Part shown: piece by piece, positions 5,510 through 12,988 of the stretch
Position numbering within the stretch: the first letter of the stretch is position 1
Layout: every line of letters starts with the position of its first letter
Position numbers and translations under genes: made by a program
NCBI GenBank assembly: GCA_031256155.1
Contig: JAIRRD010000226.1
Coordinates: 1-13,901, forward strand
DNA from: Holophagales bacterium
Lineage (GTDB): Bacteria; Acidobacteriota; Holophagae; Holophagales; Holophagaceae
Length of the DNA stretch: 13,901 bases
Reading direction: 5' to 3'
Notes under the pieces: generated by a model
Databases searched by the model: none
Seen by the model: only the letters and a program-made list of their open reading frames with translations
What the model was told of the DNA's origin: nothing

Positions 5510-7285
5510 ATGATTGAACAGATTCCGCTGGCCATTGTCCCGACATTGCAATTACACGGCATTGATTATGCCCTGTTGGTTTTGTATTTCGTTTTTGTGA
5601 TAGCCATAGGTGCTTTCTTGAAGCGAAGTATGAAATCCAGCGAAGACTTCTTTTTATCAGGGCGCTCCATACCAGCGTGGATAGCCGGTTTGGCTTTCTT
5701 AAGCGCCAACCTGGGGGCGCAGGAGGTTATAGGCATGGCGGCCTCCGGTGCCAAGTATGGTATTTCTACGGCGCATTTTTATTGGATAGGAGCTGTACCG
5801 GCCATGGTGTTCGTAGGCGTTTTCATGATGCCCTTTTACTATGGGTCAAAAGCGCGGTCTGTTCCAGAGTACCTGAAGCTGCGCTTTGATGAAAAGACCA
5901 GGGGATTTAATGCTTTCAGTTTTGCCGCGATGACAATTTTTTCCAGCGGAATTTCTATGTATGCCATGGCAAAGTTGTTGAATTTGTTACTGGGCTGGAA
6001 CTTCGATATGTCTCTTTGGGTCAGTGCAGCTATAGTTTTGGCTTACATCTTTTTGGGTGGTCTGACATCGGCCATTTATAACGAAGTAATGCAGTTCTTT
6101 TTAATAGTTTTTGGTTTTGCCCCTCTGGTATTTCTGGGGCTTAAAAATGTAGGCTGGTGGCCCGGATTAAAGGAAAAGTTGGCATTAGTTGCCACTCAAG
6201 GCCAACAGACGCTTGGACACGCCCAAAACTATGGCCCCAACGCTTGGACAAGTGCTTGGGGTAATTTGGGCTCACCTGCCAGTAACCCAATGGGTGTAGA
6301 GTGGTTCGGAATGGCTATGGGCTTAGGTTTTGTATTATCATTCGGCTACTGGTGTACAGACTTTCTGGTGGTGCAAAGAGCCATGGTTGCCAAGGACGAA
6401 GCCAGCGCAAGACGAGTGCCGTTAATAGCGTCTGTGCCAAAGATGTTGTTTCCAATACTGGTGATTTTGCCAGGTATGATAGCCGTTGCGCTAACTGCAA
6501 CCAATGGCGGATTCTCTATACCGGAAAAAGTAGTGAATGGCGCGGCAGTGCTGGACTACGACATGGTTATTCCCGGTATGTTAGCCCACTATTTTCCATC
6601 AGGGCTTTTGGGACTTGGGCTTACTGCGCTTATGGCCAGTTTTATGAGCGGAATGGCCGGTAATGTCACTGCTTTCAACACAGTTTGGACCTACGACATT
6701 TACCAAAGTTACATAGCCAAAGGGAAGAGTGACCGACATTATTTGTGGATGGGCAGAGCCGCCACCATTGCGGGAACACTCATATCCTTGGCCGCCGCCT
6801 ACTTAGCCGCCAGCTTTAACAACATTATGGATATGCTCCAGTTGGTATTTGCCTTTGTAAATGCTCCGCTTTTCGCAACTTTTCTACTTGGGATGTTCTG
6901 GCGCAGAACAACCGGCCACGGCGCTTTTTACGGTTTGTTATCCGGCACAATTGCCGCTTCAATCCATCATGGCATCACACTGCCTATTGGAGCTGTAGTT
7001 GGGATCAAAGGCGGGTGGATTATTTCCGGGGCTCTGCACTATTATCCATCCGAGATGGCGCAAAATTTCTGGACAGCAATCTGGTCATGGAGCGTCTGCT
7101 TTGCCGCAACCATACTTGTGAGTTTGCTGACTAGGCGCAACAAAACCGACAACGAACTGCGCGGATTGGTATATAGCCTTACAGAGCGCCATTCTGATTC
7201 CCATCTGGCCTGGTATAAACGCCCCGCAATGCTAGGTGCGGTCATATTGGCTTGCGCTGTTGTCTTAAACCTGCTCTTTGCCTAG
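5510..7285 (+). CDS. Sodium:solute symporter (SSS family), probable galactose transporter
   Basis: SSS proteins couple sodium entry to uptake of sugars and other solutes across the inner membrane. The 591 residues contain many hydrophobic helices, about 13-14 as expected. The family signature EDFFLSGRSIPAW (45-57) is followed by SANLGAQEVIGMAASG (65-80). A conserved helix near residues 370-400 ends in TYDIYQSYI, resembling the TMDIYKEYI region of vSGLT. The substrate assignment comes mainly from the next genes, which encode galactokinase and GalT. By eye against vSGLT, the sugar-contact residues Gln69, Glu88 and Ser91 correspond to Glu72, Tyr91 and Gly94, so a different sugar or binding mode is possible. 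Start: ATG with GGAG six bases upstream. The small membrane gene begins 10 nt downstream. Confidence 0.85.
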   Translation: MIEQIPLAIVPTLQLHGIDYALLVLYFVFVIAIGAFLKRSMKSSEDFFLSGRSIPAWIAGLAFLSANLGAQEVIGMAASGAKYGISTAHFYWIGAVPAMVFVGVFMMPFYYGSKARSVPEYLKLRFDEKTRGFNAFSFAAMTIFSSGISMYAMAKLLNLLLGWNFDMSLWVSAAIVLAYIFLGGLTSAIYNEVMQFFLIVFGFAPLVFLGLKNVGWWPGLKEKLALVATQGQQTLGHAQNYGPNAWTSAWGNLGSPASNPMGVEWFGMAMGLGFVLSFGYWCTDFLVVQRAMVAKDEASARRVPLIASVPKMLFPILVILPGMIAVALTATNGGFSIPEKVVNGAAVLDYDMVIPGMLAHYFPSGLLGLGLTALMASFMSGMAGNVTAFNTVWTYDIYQSYIAKGKSDRHYLWMGRAATIAGTLISLAAAYLAASFNNIMDMLQLVFAFVNAPLFATFLLGMFWRRTTGHGAFYGLLSGTIAASIHHGITLPIGAVVGIKGGWIISGALHYYPSEMAQNFWTAIWSWSVCFAATILVSLLTRRNKTDNELRGLVYSLTERHSDSHLAWYKRPAMLGAVILACAVVLNLLFA

Positions 7286-7295
7286 AGGCGCTCCT

Positions 7296-7505
7296 ATGAG
7301 ATTTGATTTACGTTTTCCAATCGGCCTGTTGTTTGTTGTGTTTGGAGTGATTTTGGCGATTTATGGTCTTGTGACTCCAGAAACCATGTATGTTCGCTCA
7401 CTGGGATTAAATATCAACTTGGTGTGGGGCATAGTGATGCTAATATTTGGCGGAATCATGCTTGGTTTGCTTCTGGTTCGCAAGCGTGAGCGCGCTGATT
7501 TATGA
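7296..7505 (+). CDS. Small two-helix membrane protein, galactose operon
   Basis: This 69-residue protein has no function I can name. After a short MRFDLRF start it has one hydrophobic helix (about residues 8-25), a short polar loop (TPETMYVRSLGLN), a second helix (about 29-54) and a basic end (RKRERADL). With its basic C-terminal tail it is likely a helical hairpin in the inner membrane with both ends cytoplasmic. The open frame extends to a TTG at 7278 inside the transporter gene, but ATG 7296 has GAGG eight bases upstream and is preferred. Its stop overlaps the galK start in ATGA, so translation is coupled. Its position directly after the symporter suggests an accessory role in transport, which is inference only. 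Confidence 0.8.
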   Translation: MRFDLRFPIGLLFVVFGVILAIYGLVTPETMYVRSLGLNINLVWGIVMLIFGGIMLGLLLVRKRERADL

Positions 7506-8659
7506 CGCCCACAATTATAGACAGAGTTCGCACAACGTTTGAAGCCAGGTTTGGCCGTGAATCCATACTGATCAGAGCGCCTGGCAGGGTCAACCTAATT
7601 GGGGAACACACAGACTACAACGAATGTTATGTATTGCCAGCGGCCATAGATCGCGCCATCTATATGGCGATAAAACCAGGTAACAACGAATCTCATTGGA
7701 TTTCTCTGGATTTGAATCAAACCTTTGATATGCCGACGGGTTTAATCTCCCACTCCAAATTGCGCTGGCCCGATTACCTGCAAGGCGTTCTGCTTGAATT
7801 CAGCGCAATGGATATCAGTCTCCCGCCAATAGACATGGTTTTTGGAGGTGATATACCGATTGGTAGCGGCATGAGCAGCAGTGCTGCTTTGACAACTGGT
7901 TTTGCTTTCGCCATAGACCGCTTGTTCAACCTTGGATTGGATCGCGTGGCCATTGCTGAGTTGGGGCAACGGGCTGAAAACAATTTTGTTGGTATGAAGT
8001 GTGGCATCATGGATCAGTTTGCCTCAGTGCTGGGCCGGGAAAAAACTCTATTGCAACTGGATTGCCGCGACCTCTCTTGTGTTTTTGTCCCATTCAACCG
8101 CACAGATGTCCGCATTGTGTTGTGTGATACACAGGTAAAACACAACCTTGCGGGAAGCGAATACAACACGCGCCGCTCCCAGTGTGAAACAGGTATAGAA
8201 ACACTCAAGCACCATTATCCAAAAGTAGCGAGTCTGCGGGATGTAAGCCCTGACATGCTTGAAGCTCACAGACATAATATGGATGAGGTCGTATATCGCC
8301 GCTGTTCGTATGTGATAGCCGAAAATCAACGCGTCATCACAGCTTGTAACGCGCTCTCCGCCGATGACCTGACAGCATTTGGCATTGCGATGAACGGCAG
8401 CCATCATGGTCTGCGGGACGAATATGAAGTTAGCTGCCCTGAGTTGGACGTCCTGCAGTCCGTTGCCGAAATTACCACAGGAGTACTAGGCAGCCGCATG
8501 ATGGGCGGTGGCTTTGGAGGCTGTACTATCAACTTGGTTGAAGAACCAGCGTTGGCAGACTTCCAAAAAACCATGAGCGAAGCGTTCCATCAAAAATTAG
8601 ACAAAGAGCCCATAATTCACGTATGCCAGCTAAAGGGCGGAACTGAAGAACTGAGATAA
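7502..8659 (+). CDS. galK: Galactokinase
   Basis: Galactokinase phosphorylates alpha-D-galactose at C1 using ATP, the first step of the Leloir pathway. The 385 residues match the usual length. All three GHMP-kinase motifs are present: the galactokinase signature [13 protein letters not shown] (28-40), the ATP-binding [10 protein letters not shown] (121-130) and the C-terminal GGGFGGCTI (335-343). Arg29 and Asp171 (in GIMDQF) occupy the positions of the catalytic pair. The start codon overlaps the stop of the small membrane gene (ATGA). No strong Shine-Dalgarno precedes it, consistent with coupling. galT follows after 10 nt. The protein is cytoplasmic. Confidence 0.95.
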   Translation: MTPTIIDRVRTTFEARFGRESILIRAPGRVNLIGEHTDYNECYVLPAAIDRAIYMAIKPGNNESHWISLDLNQTFDMPTGLISHSKLRWPDYLQGVLLEFSAMDISLPPIDMVFGGDIPIGSGMSSSAALTTGFAFAIDRLFNLGLDRVAIAELGQRAENNFVGMKCGIMDQFASVLGREKTLLQLDCRDLSCVFVPFNRTDVRIVLCDTQVKHNLAGSEYNTRRSQCETGIETLKHHYPKVASLRDVSPDMLEAHRHNMDEVVYRRCSYVIAENQRVITACNALSADDLTAFGIAMNGSHHGLRDEYEVSCPELDVLQSVAEITTGVLGSRMMGGGFGGCTINLVEEPALADFQKTMSEAFHQKLDKEPIIHVCQLKGGTEELR

Positions 8660-8669
8660 CGGAGCATTT

Positions 8670-9701
8670 GTGTTTGAAAAACCGCATAGAAGACTGAACC
8701 CGCTCACAGGTGAGCATGTGCTTGTAAGTCCTCAAAGAACCCAGCGCCCGTGGCAAGGCAAAGTAGAACGCATTCAGGAAGCAGCTCGCCCCGAACATGA
8801 CCCAAAATGTTACTTGTGTTCCGGCAATGAGAGAGCCGGCGGGAAACGCAACCCGCAGTACACAGGCACCTTTGCCTTTGACAATGACTTTGCCGCGCTG
8901 CTGCCGCTTGAAAACAGTGAACAAATACAGGATGACCACCTCTTTTGCGCTGTACCTGAGTATGGAATTTGCCGAGTACTATGTTTTTCGCCACGGCACG
9001 ACTTGTCCTTGCCCGAGCTTTCATCAGAAGAAATTGAAGAGGTTATTTCTGTTTGGACAGACGAAACCAGAACTTTGAGTAAAAACCCAAATATCACTAA
9101 TATCCAAATTTTTGAAAACAAGGGTGAATTGATGGGATGTTCCAATCCTCATCCCCACAGCCAGATTTGGGCCACACAGCGATTACCCAACGAGCCAGCA
9201 AAAGAACTAATTCAGCAAAAAGCATATTTTAACAAGCACAGCCGACCGATGCTTGAAGACGTGGTGCAGCGCGAGTTAGAGGCCAACCGGCGCATTGTTA
9301 TTGTAAACGAGCATTGGGCCGCTCTGGTACCGTTTTGGGCGGCATGGCCCTTTGAAACTATCGTGCTACCGCGTTTCAGGGCATCTTCCTTACTAGACTT
9401 GAACCTATTACAGCGTAAGTCTTTGGCAGACATTTTGAAGCGTTTGACAACCAGATACGACAATCTCTTTGAAGTCAGCTTCCCCTACAGCATGGGATTT
9501 CACCAAGCACCCTTTGATTCTGAAGACCACACCGAGTGGACATTGCACATGCACTTCTATCCCCCGCTGCTACGAAGCGCAGTTATTCGCAAATTCATGG
9601 TTGGTTTTGAAATGCTGGGTATGCCAGGCCGCGATATTACGCCAGAATCAGCGGCGGAACGCCTCCGCGAATTAAGCGAAATCCACTACAAAAAAGCCTG
9701 A
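8670..9701 (+). CDS. galT: Galactose-1-phosphate uridylyltransferase
   Basis: GalT exchanges UMP between UDP-glucose and galactose-1-phosphate, forming UDP-galactose and glucose-1-phosphate. The 343 residues match class I GalT (348 in E. coli). The active site [12 protein letters not shown] has His161 as a probable zinc ligand and His163 as the uridylylated nucleophile. CYLC (Cys47, Cys50) and His110 provide the other expected zinc ligands. A C-terminal HMHFYPP segment is also typical. The start is GTG with GGAG five bases upstream. It follows galK by 10 nt, so symporter, small protein, galK and galT form one operon. No galE or galM is visible in the window. Confidence 0.95.
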   Translation: MFEKPHRRLNPLTGEHVLVSPQRTQRPWQGKVERIQEAARPEHDPKCYLCSGNERAGGKRNPQYTGTFAFDNDFAALLPLENSEQIQDDHLFCAVPEYGICRVLCFSPRHDLSLPELSSEEIEEVISVWTDETRTLSKNPNITNIQIFENKGELMGCSNPHPHSQIWATQRLPNEPAKELIQQKAYFNKHSRPMLEDVVQRELEANRRIVIVNEHWAALVPFWAAWPFETIVLPRFRASSLLDLNLLQRKSLADILKRLTTRYDNLFEVSFPYSMGFHQAPFDSEDHTEWTLHMHFYPPLLRSAVIRKFMVGFEMLGMPGRDITPESAAERLRELSEIHYKKA

Positions 9702-9739
9702 TAAAAACGTAAGCTTAGTTGCTATAGGAGGAAACTATT

Positions 9740-10777
9740 GTGCACATGGCTGACGCTTTAATTTCACCCGTAGTTGGCGGTGTTATGACTGCTGTCAGCA
9801 TCGGAACTGTTGGTTATTCAGTAAAAAAAGTATCTGGAGACAAACTGGACGAAAAGAAAATCCCTATGATGGGCGTTATGGGCGCTTTTGTGTTTGCGGC
9901 GCAGATGATCAATTTTACAATTCCCGGTACCGGCTCAAGTGGACATATAGGAGGCGGGATATTACTTGCCGCCCTTTTAGGCCCTTTCCCTGCCCTTCTG
10001 ACACTTGTCTCGGTACTACTGATACAATGTTTGTTCTTTGCAGATGGCGGACTTTTAGCATATGGCTGTAATGTTTTCAACATGGGCGTAATTGTATGTC
10101 TGCTTGCCTGTCAATTCATATATAAACCCATTTTAAAAAAGGGAGTGAATAAAAAGAACATTATCATAGCATCAGTGACATCAGTTGTAATTGGCCTGCA
10201 GGCAGGCGCTTTTTGTGTTGTAACAGAAACACACGTATCTGGTGTCATCGAACTACCCTTCAGTTTGTTCGTTGCCCTGATGCAACCGATACATCTCGCC
10301 ATCGGCCTAGTAGAAGGACTTGTTACCGCAACCATCCTTTGTTTTGTACATAGTACCCGCCCAGAAATTTTAGAGAGTACCATTCAAAATGAAAAAATAG
10401 CGACAAGTGTTCCGATGAAAAAAGTATTAATGGTTTTTCTTATTTCAGCTGTACTTGTTGGAGGTGTGTTATCTCTATTTGTTTCCTCTTTTCACGATGG
10501 ACTTGAATGGTCAATGGAAAAAACTGCCGGAACGGCCAAACTTGAACGTGGCGGTATGGTTTACGATGCAATGGAGAAAATAGTTGATTCTACAGCATTC
10601 ATGCCTGATTACGCCCTTGCGGGTGATAAAGAAAGTCCATCGCTAGGAACAGCGACCGCAGGTATATTGGGCAGTGTCATAACTATTATACTGGCAGGCG
10701 GTGTCGGTTTTGCTATACGTGCCGCGAGAAAAAAGTCTCACGCTGTGCATTCTAAACCAAGTAATAATATTTTATAA
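9740..10777 (+). CDS. CbiM/NikM-type metal transport protein fused to a PDGLE domain
   Basis: CbiM/NikM proteins are the substrate-binding membrane subunits of ECF-type cobalt or nickel importers. The 345-residue protein starts MHMADALISP. In this family the N-terminal amine and His2 bind the metal together with a later His, seen here as His69 in GTGSSGHIGGG. The GTG start with AGGAGG eight bases upstream is therefore right; the in-frame ATG two codons later would remove His2. Residues 1-210 give about six or seven helices. A C-terminal part from about residue 226 has a helix, DGLEWS, and a final helix, matching the PDGLE/CbiN-like component that is often a separate gene. No CbiQ or CbiO gene follows. 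Co versus Ni cannot be decided. It lies 38 nt after galT with no terminator seen, perhaps as a read-through partner. Confidence 0.85.
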   Translation: MHMADALISPVVGGVMTAVSIGTVGYSVKKVSGDKLDEKKIPMMGVMGAFVFAAQMINFTIPGTGSSGHIGGGILLAALLGPFPALLTLVSVLLIQCLFFADGGLLAYGCNVFNMGVIVCLLACQFIYKPILKKGVNKKNIIIASVTSVVIGLQAGAFCVVTETHVSGVIELPFSLFVALMQPIHLAIGLVEGLVTATILCFVHSTRPEILESTIQNEKIATSVPMKKVLMVFLISAVLVGGVLSLFVSSFHDGLEWSMEKTAGTAKLERGGMVYDAMEKIVDSTAFMPDYALAGDKESPSLGTATAGILGSVITIILAGGVGFAIRAARKKSHAVHSKPSNNIL

Positions 10778-11004
10778 CATTTGGAAGCATTGAGAAAGCA
10801 AATGGCAAAACAGGGGCAGCTTGACTGGGACTTGATACAGCTTAGAGCAATCAAGTTCGTCAACCGCTGGAAGAAGAGCGGAAAGACAAACGAAAATTGC
10901 TATAAAGCGCCAGACTGCGCCGTAATGTGGCGAGCCGCCATCGGCGGGGAGCGAAATGGGAGGCGTAGGCGGTGCTTGCCTGTCTGTACCGTTTGTCAAG
11001 GGCG

Positions 11005-11035
11005 TTGACTATAACCAAACGCAACTTGGTATAAA
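11005..11035 (+). promoter_or_regulatory. Possible distal promoter of the helicase gene
   Basis: TTGACT (11005-11010) and TATAAA (11030-11035) are separated by 19 bases. The -10 is extended by TG one base upstream (TTGGTATAAA), which can offset the long spacing. It would start a transcript near 11042, with about 270 nt of leader before the helicase. The -10 overlaps the family 1 site at 11019-11032. Confidence 0.4.
11011..11032. repeat. Family 1 site, third locus (partial palindrome)
   Basis: ACGCAACTTGGTAT (11019-11032) matches 13 of 14 bases of the arm at 3542-3555, differing only at one central base. ATAACCAA just before it can pair with TTGGTAT with one bulged base, so a shorter palindrome is still present. 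Confidence 0.55.
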
Positions 11036-11072
11036 AAACAGAGACTTTTTTAGACTTTCTTGAGAAACTATT

Positions 11073-11110
11073 ACATAGCGGTTCAATTTATTGTATTTGA
11101 ACCACTATGT
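11073..11110. repeat. Inverted repeat with 14-base arms upstream of the helicase
   Basis: ACATAGCGGTTCAA (11073-11086) and TTGAACCACTATGT (11097-11110) are reverse complements at 13 of 14 positions around a ten-base AT-rich spacer. No T run follows in either direction, so a terminator is unlikely. It may be a protein-binding palindrome or a stem in the helicase leader. Confidence 0.7.
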
Positions 11111-11123
11111 TAGGATTTATTTG

Positions 11124-11187
11124 CAAACCCTGACGCTGTGTTGCTTGTTAGGCGGGTTTGCCTGCCGTTAAGCTAGCAATAACAAGC
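11124..11187 (+). promoter_or_regulatory. Candidate structured leader element with alternative stems
   Basis: Two arrangements exclude each other. In one, CAAACCC (11124-11130) pairs with GGGTTTG (11154-11160). In the other, GCTTGTTA (11143-11150) pairs exactly with TAACAAGC (11180-11187), enclosing GGCGGG (11151-11156) paired with CCTGCC (11161-11166) with one wobble. Competing stems like this are what a folding switch would show. It matches no riboswitch class I recognise, and it matters only if the distal promoter is used. Confidence 0.35.
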
Positions 11188-11210
11188 TAAAATGGCTATA
11201 CTGGAGCCAA

Positions 11211-11240
11211 CCATGTAAAATAGCACTTTACATATGGAAT
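11211..11240. repeat. Family 2 dispersed palindrome, copy B
   Basis: CCATGTAAA (11211-11219) pairs with TTTACAT and a following GG, with an AT bulge, to form a hairpin around ATAGCAC. The first 16 bases match the reverse complement of the copy at 12961-12988 at 15 positions. Its right half, from 11222, matches the copy at 135-153. It lies about 70 nt before the helicase start and just upstream of a possible -10. Confidence 0.6.
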
Positions 11241-11241
11241 T

Positions 11242-11249
11242 GTTATAAT
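11242..11249 (+). promoter_or_regulatory. Possible proximal extended -10 promoter of the helicase
   Basis: The sequence TTGTTATAAT contains TATAAT (11244-11249) with TG one base upstream, an extended -10. The -35 position holds only TAGCAC at 17 bases, which is poor. It would give a leader of roughly 57 nt. It sits directly after the family 2 palindrome. Confidence 0.4.
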
Positions 11250-11311
11250 TTGAGCCGGAACCGGCAAGTGTAGTTTTGCCTCTAAAAAATCGGCCGTACA
11301 CTGGAGTAACT

Positions 11312-12946
11312 TTGAACAATTTGACTTTTGCGGCCCTAGGCTGCGATGCGCCATATCTGGCCGCTTTGGACAGCCGTGGTTTTACAACGCCAACGCCTGT
11401 TCAAAGAGAGTGCTTTGAACCCGGGCTGCGGGGACAAGACCTACTAGTGCAGAGCCGTACAGGCAGTGGCAAGACCCTTGCCTTTGGCTTACCGCTGATG
11501 CACCGCCTCTCTGAACACCGCTATCCCCAGGCCATAATCCTGACGCCCACAAGAGAATTGGCCCAACAAGTAGCGCACGAACTGCGCAGCGTCAACCGCA
11601 ATCTTGAAATAGCCCAACTTGTGGGCGGTATGAGCTATACGCCCCAGTTGAGAGCCTTATCCGAGGGTGCCAGAGTAATAGTAGGTACCCCCGGACGCGT
11701 GATGGATCACATGGAACGCGAGACTTTGGACCTTTCCAACATTAGAATGGTTGTGTTGGATGAATGTGATGAAATGTTGAATATGGGCTTCATTGAGGAT
11801 GTGGAGCATATCCTCTCCGATGTTCCGCCACAGCCGCAGACATATTTGTTTTCAGCAACTCTGCCAGCTCCCATAGCCAGCCTTGCAAAGCGGTTCTTAA
11901 ATAATCCGTGCCGTATCGAACTCACAGAATCTGGCGGTGCGGCTCAGCACGCAGACATCTGCCACACCGCATGTCTGATTGCCGAACACTTCCACGTAAA
12001 AGCATTGACAAACCTTTTGTTGCACGACGAACCGAGCTCCGCGCTGATTTTTACAAAAATGAAGCAACAGACCGAGGAAGTAGCGGAAGCACTGCGCAAT
12101 GCGGGTCTAGCCGCAGACTATTTGCACGGAGACCTAAATCAGGGCGCACGAAACCGCATACTCAGCAGTTTTAAGGCAGGGCGACTGCGTTATCTGGTAG
12201 CCACTGACGTGGCGGCCAGAGGAATAGACGTGGGTGGTTTGCCCTTAGTGGTCAATATGGGCATTCCCACACAGTTTGAAAACTACATACACCGCACAGG
12301 CCGCACAGGCCGCGCCGGTGCTAAAGGGACATCTATGTCCTTAGTTGGTTACAAAGAAAGCCGGATACTGCTTGCATGGGCGCGCAGAGGCGGTTTAAAA
12401 CTGGAGTGGCGCGCTGTACCCACGCCCGATGAAATTCGCAAATCGCGCTCCAATCGTTTAAGCGATAGGGTTGGCCTTCAAGAATCTCCGATTTTTGAAG
12501 AACTAGCCAGAAACTTGTTAAAGACACGATCAGCCGAGAGCCTAGTAGCAGCCCTCTTATCATTGATTGAAGACGAAGCCCACCTCGGCTTTGACATTCC
12601 CGAAGCGCCGGAAATAAAGCGTGTCAAGTTCCCCAACGCCTCCGCCACATCGAAACGCCATGACTCTGGACGCACATCAGAGCGGTCAGGTGGCAAATTT
12701 GAGCGCAGCGATAAAAGCAGACGTTCAGCCGAACGCTCATCCGATCAATTCAGCCGCGATAAAAAGTCAAAATGGCCTGAGCGCCGCCCCAAACAAGATG
12801 CCCCAAAAAGCGCCGCGCCAAAGGAATACTTCTCATCGGCCAAAACCTCCAAATCAGCTTCGGCCTCGAAAAAAAAAGACAGCCCTAAAGCGTCCAAAAC
12901 ATCCAGACCAACTTCAAGTCCGGCTGGCAAGAAGAGAAAGAAGTGA
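11312..12946 (+). CDS. DEAD-box ATP-dependent RNA helicase with DECD motif II and basic tail
   Basis: DEAD-box helicases unwind short RNA duplexes using ATP in RNA decay, ribosome assembly or cold adaptation. The helicase core is complete: Q motif around Gln31 (TPTPVQ), motif I SRTGSGKT (48-55), PTRELAQQ (79-86), TPGR (126-129), motif II DECD (150-153), SAT (181-183), VATDVAARGIDV (296-307) and HRTGRTGRAG (327-336). DECD in place of DEAD is a rarer but known variant. Residues from about 440 to 544 are a Ser/Lys/Arg-rich disordered tail likely to bind RNA. The open frame begins at 11276, but TTG at 11312 has GGAG five bases upstream and no ATG is available, so 544 residues is my choice. It may be transcribed with a long leader. 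It could be a DeaD/RhlE-like enzyme; the subgroup is not settled. Confidence 0.92.
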   Translation: MNNLTFAALGCDAPYLAALDSRGFTTPTPVQRECFEPGLRGQDLLVQSRTGSGKTLAFGLPLMHRLSEHRYPQAIILTPTRELAQQVAHELRSVNRNLEIAQLVGGMSYTPQLRALSEGARVIVGTPGRVMDHMERETLDLSNIRMVVLDECDEMLNMGFIEDVEHILSDVPPQPQTYLFSATLPAPIASLAKRFLNNPCRIELTESGGAAQHADICHTACLIAEHFHVKALTNLLLHDEPSSALIFTKMKQQTEEVAEALRNAGLAADYLHGDLNQGARNRILSSFKAGRLRYLVATDVAARGIDVGGLPLVVNMGIPTQFENYIHRTGRTGRAGAKGTSMSLVGYKESRILLAWARRGGLKLEWRAVPTPDEIRKSRSNRLSDRVGLQESPIFEELARNLLKTRSAESLVAALLSLIEDEAHLGFDIPEAPEIKRVKFPNASATSKRHDSGRTSERSGGKFERSDKSRRSAERSSDQFSRDKKSKWPERRPKQDAPKSAAPKEYFSSAKTSKSASASKKKDSPKASKTSRPTSSPAGKKRKK

Positions 12947-12960
12947 GTGTAACGATTCTG

Positions 12961-12988
12961 TGTGAAATGTGCCATTTTACATGGAACT
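12961..12988. repeat. Family 2 dispersed palindrome, copy C, between convergent genes
   Basis: TGTGAAAT (12961-12968) pairs with ATTTTACA (12974-12981) with one wobble around GTGCC. The reverse complement, CCATGTAAAATGGCAC, matches 15 of 16 bases at 11211-11226. The copy supplies the TAA stop codon (12977-12979) of the minus-strand gene and fills the 30-nt gap after the helicase stop. It could act in 3'-end formation for both genes, though no T run follows. Confidence 0.6.

Larger units (their letters stand above)
10778..11311. other. Intergenic region (534 nt) with inverted repeats; possible helicase leader
   Basis: No gene can be supported here. A 75-codon frame (10781-11008, TTG start) and an opposite frame of similar length over the same bases lack a clear ribosome binding site and resemble no family I know. 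From about 11005 the region holds a possible promoter, a family 1 site, a 14-bp inverted repeat, a nested stem, a family 2 palindrome and a second possible promoter. All of these lie upstream of the helicase. Confidence 0.6.

Noticed and set aside
8529..9145. Several open frames opposite galK and galT
   Set aside because: They lie wholly within two well-recognised genes on the other strand and show no domain or start signal of their own.
12869..12877. Run of nine A in the helicase tail, as programmed slippage
   Set aside because: The frame simply encodes lysines in a lysine-rich tail and continues to a sensible stop; no slippage signal or alternative product is evident.
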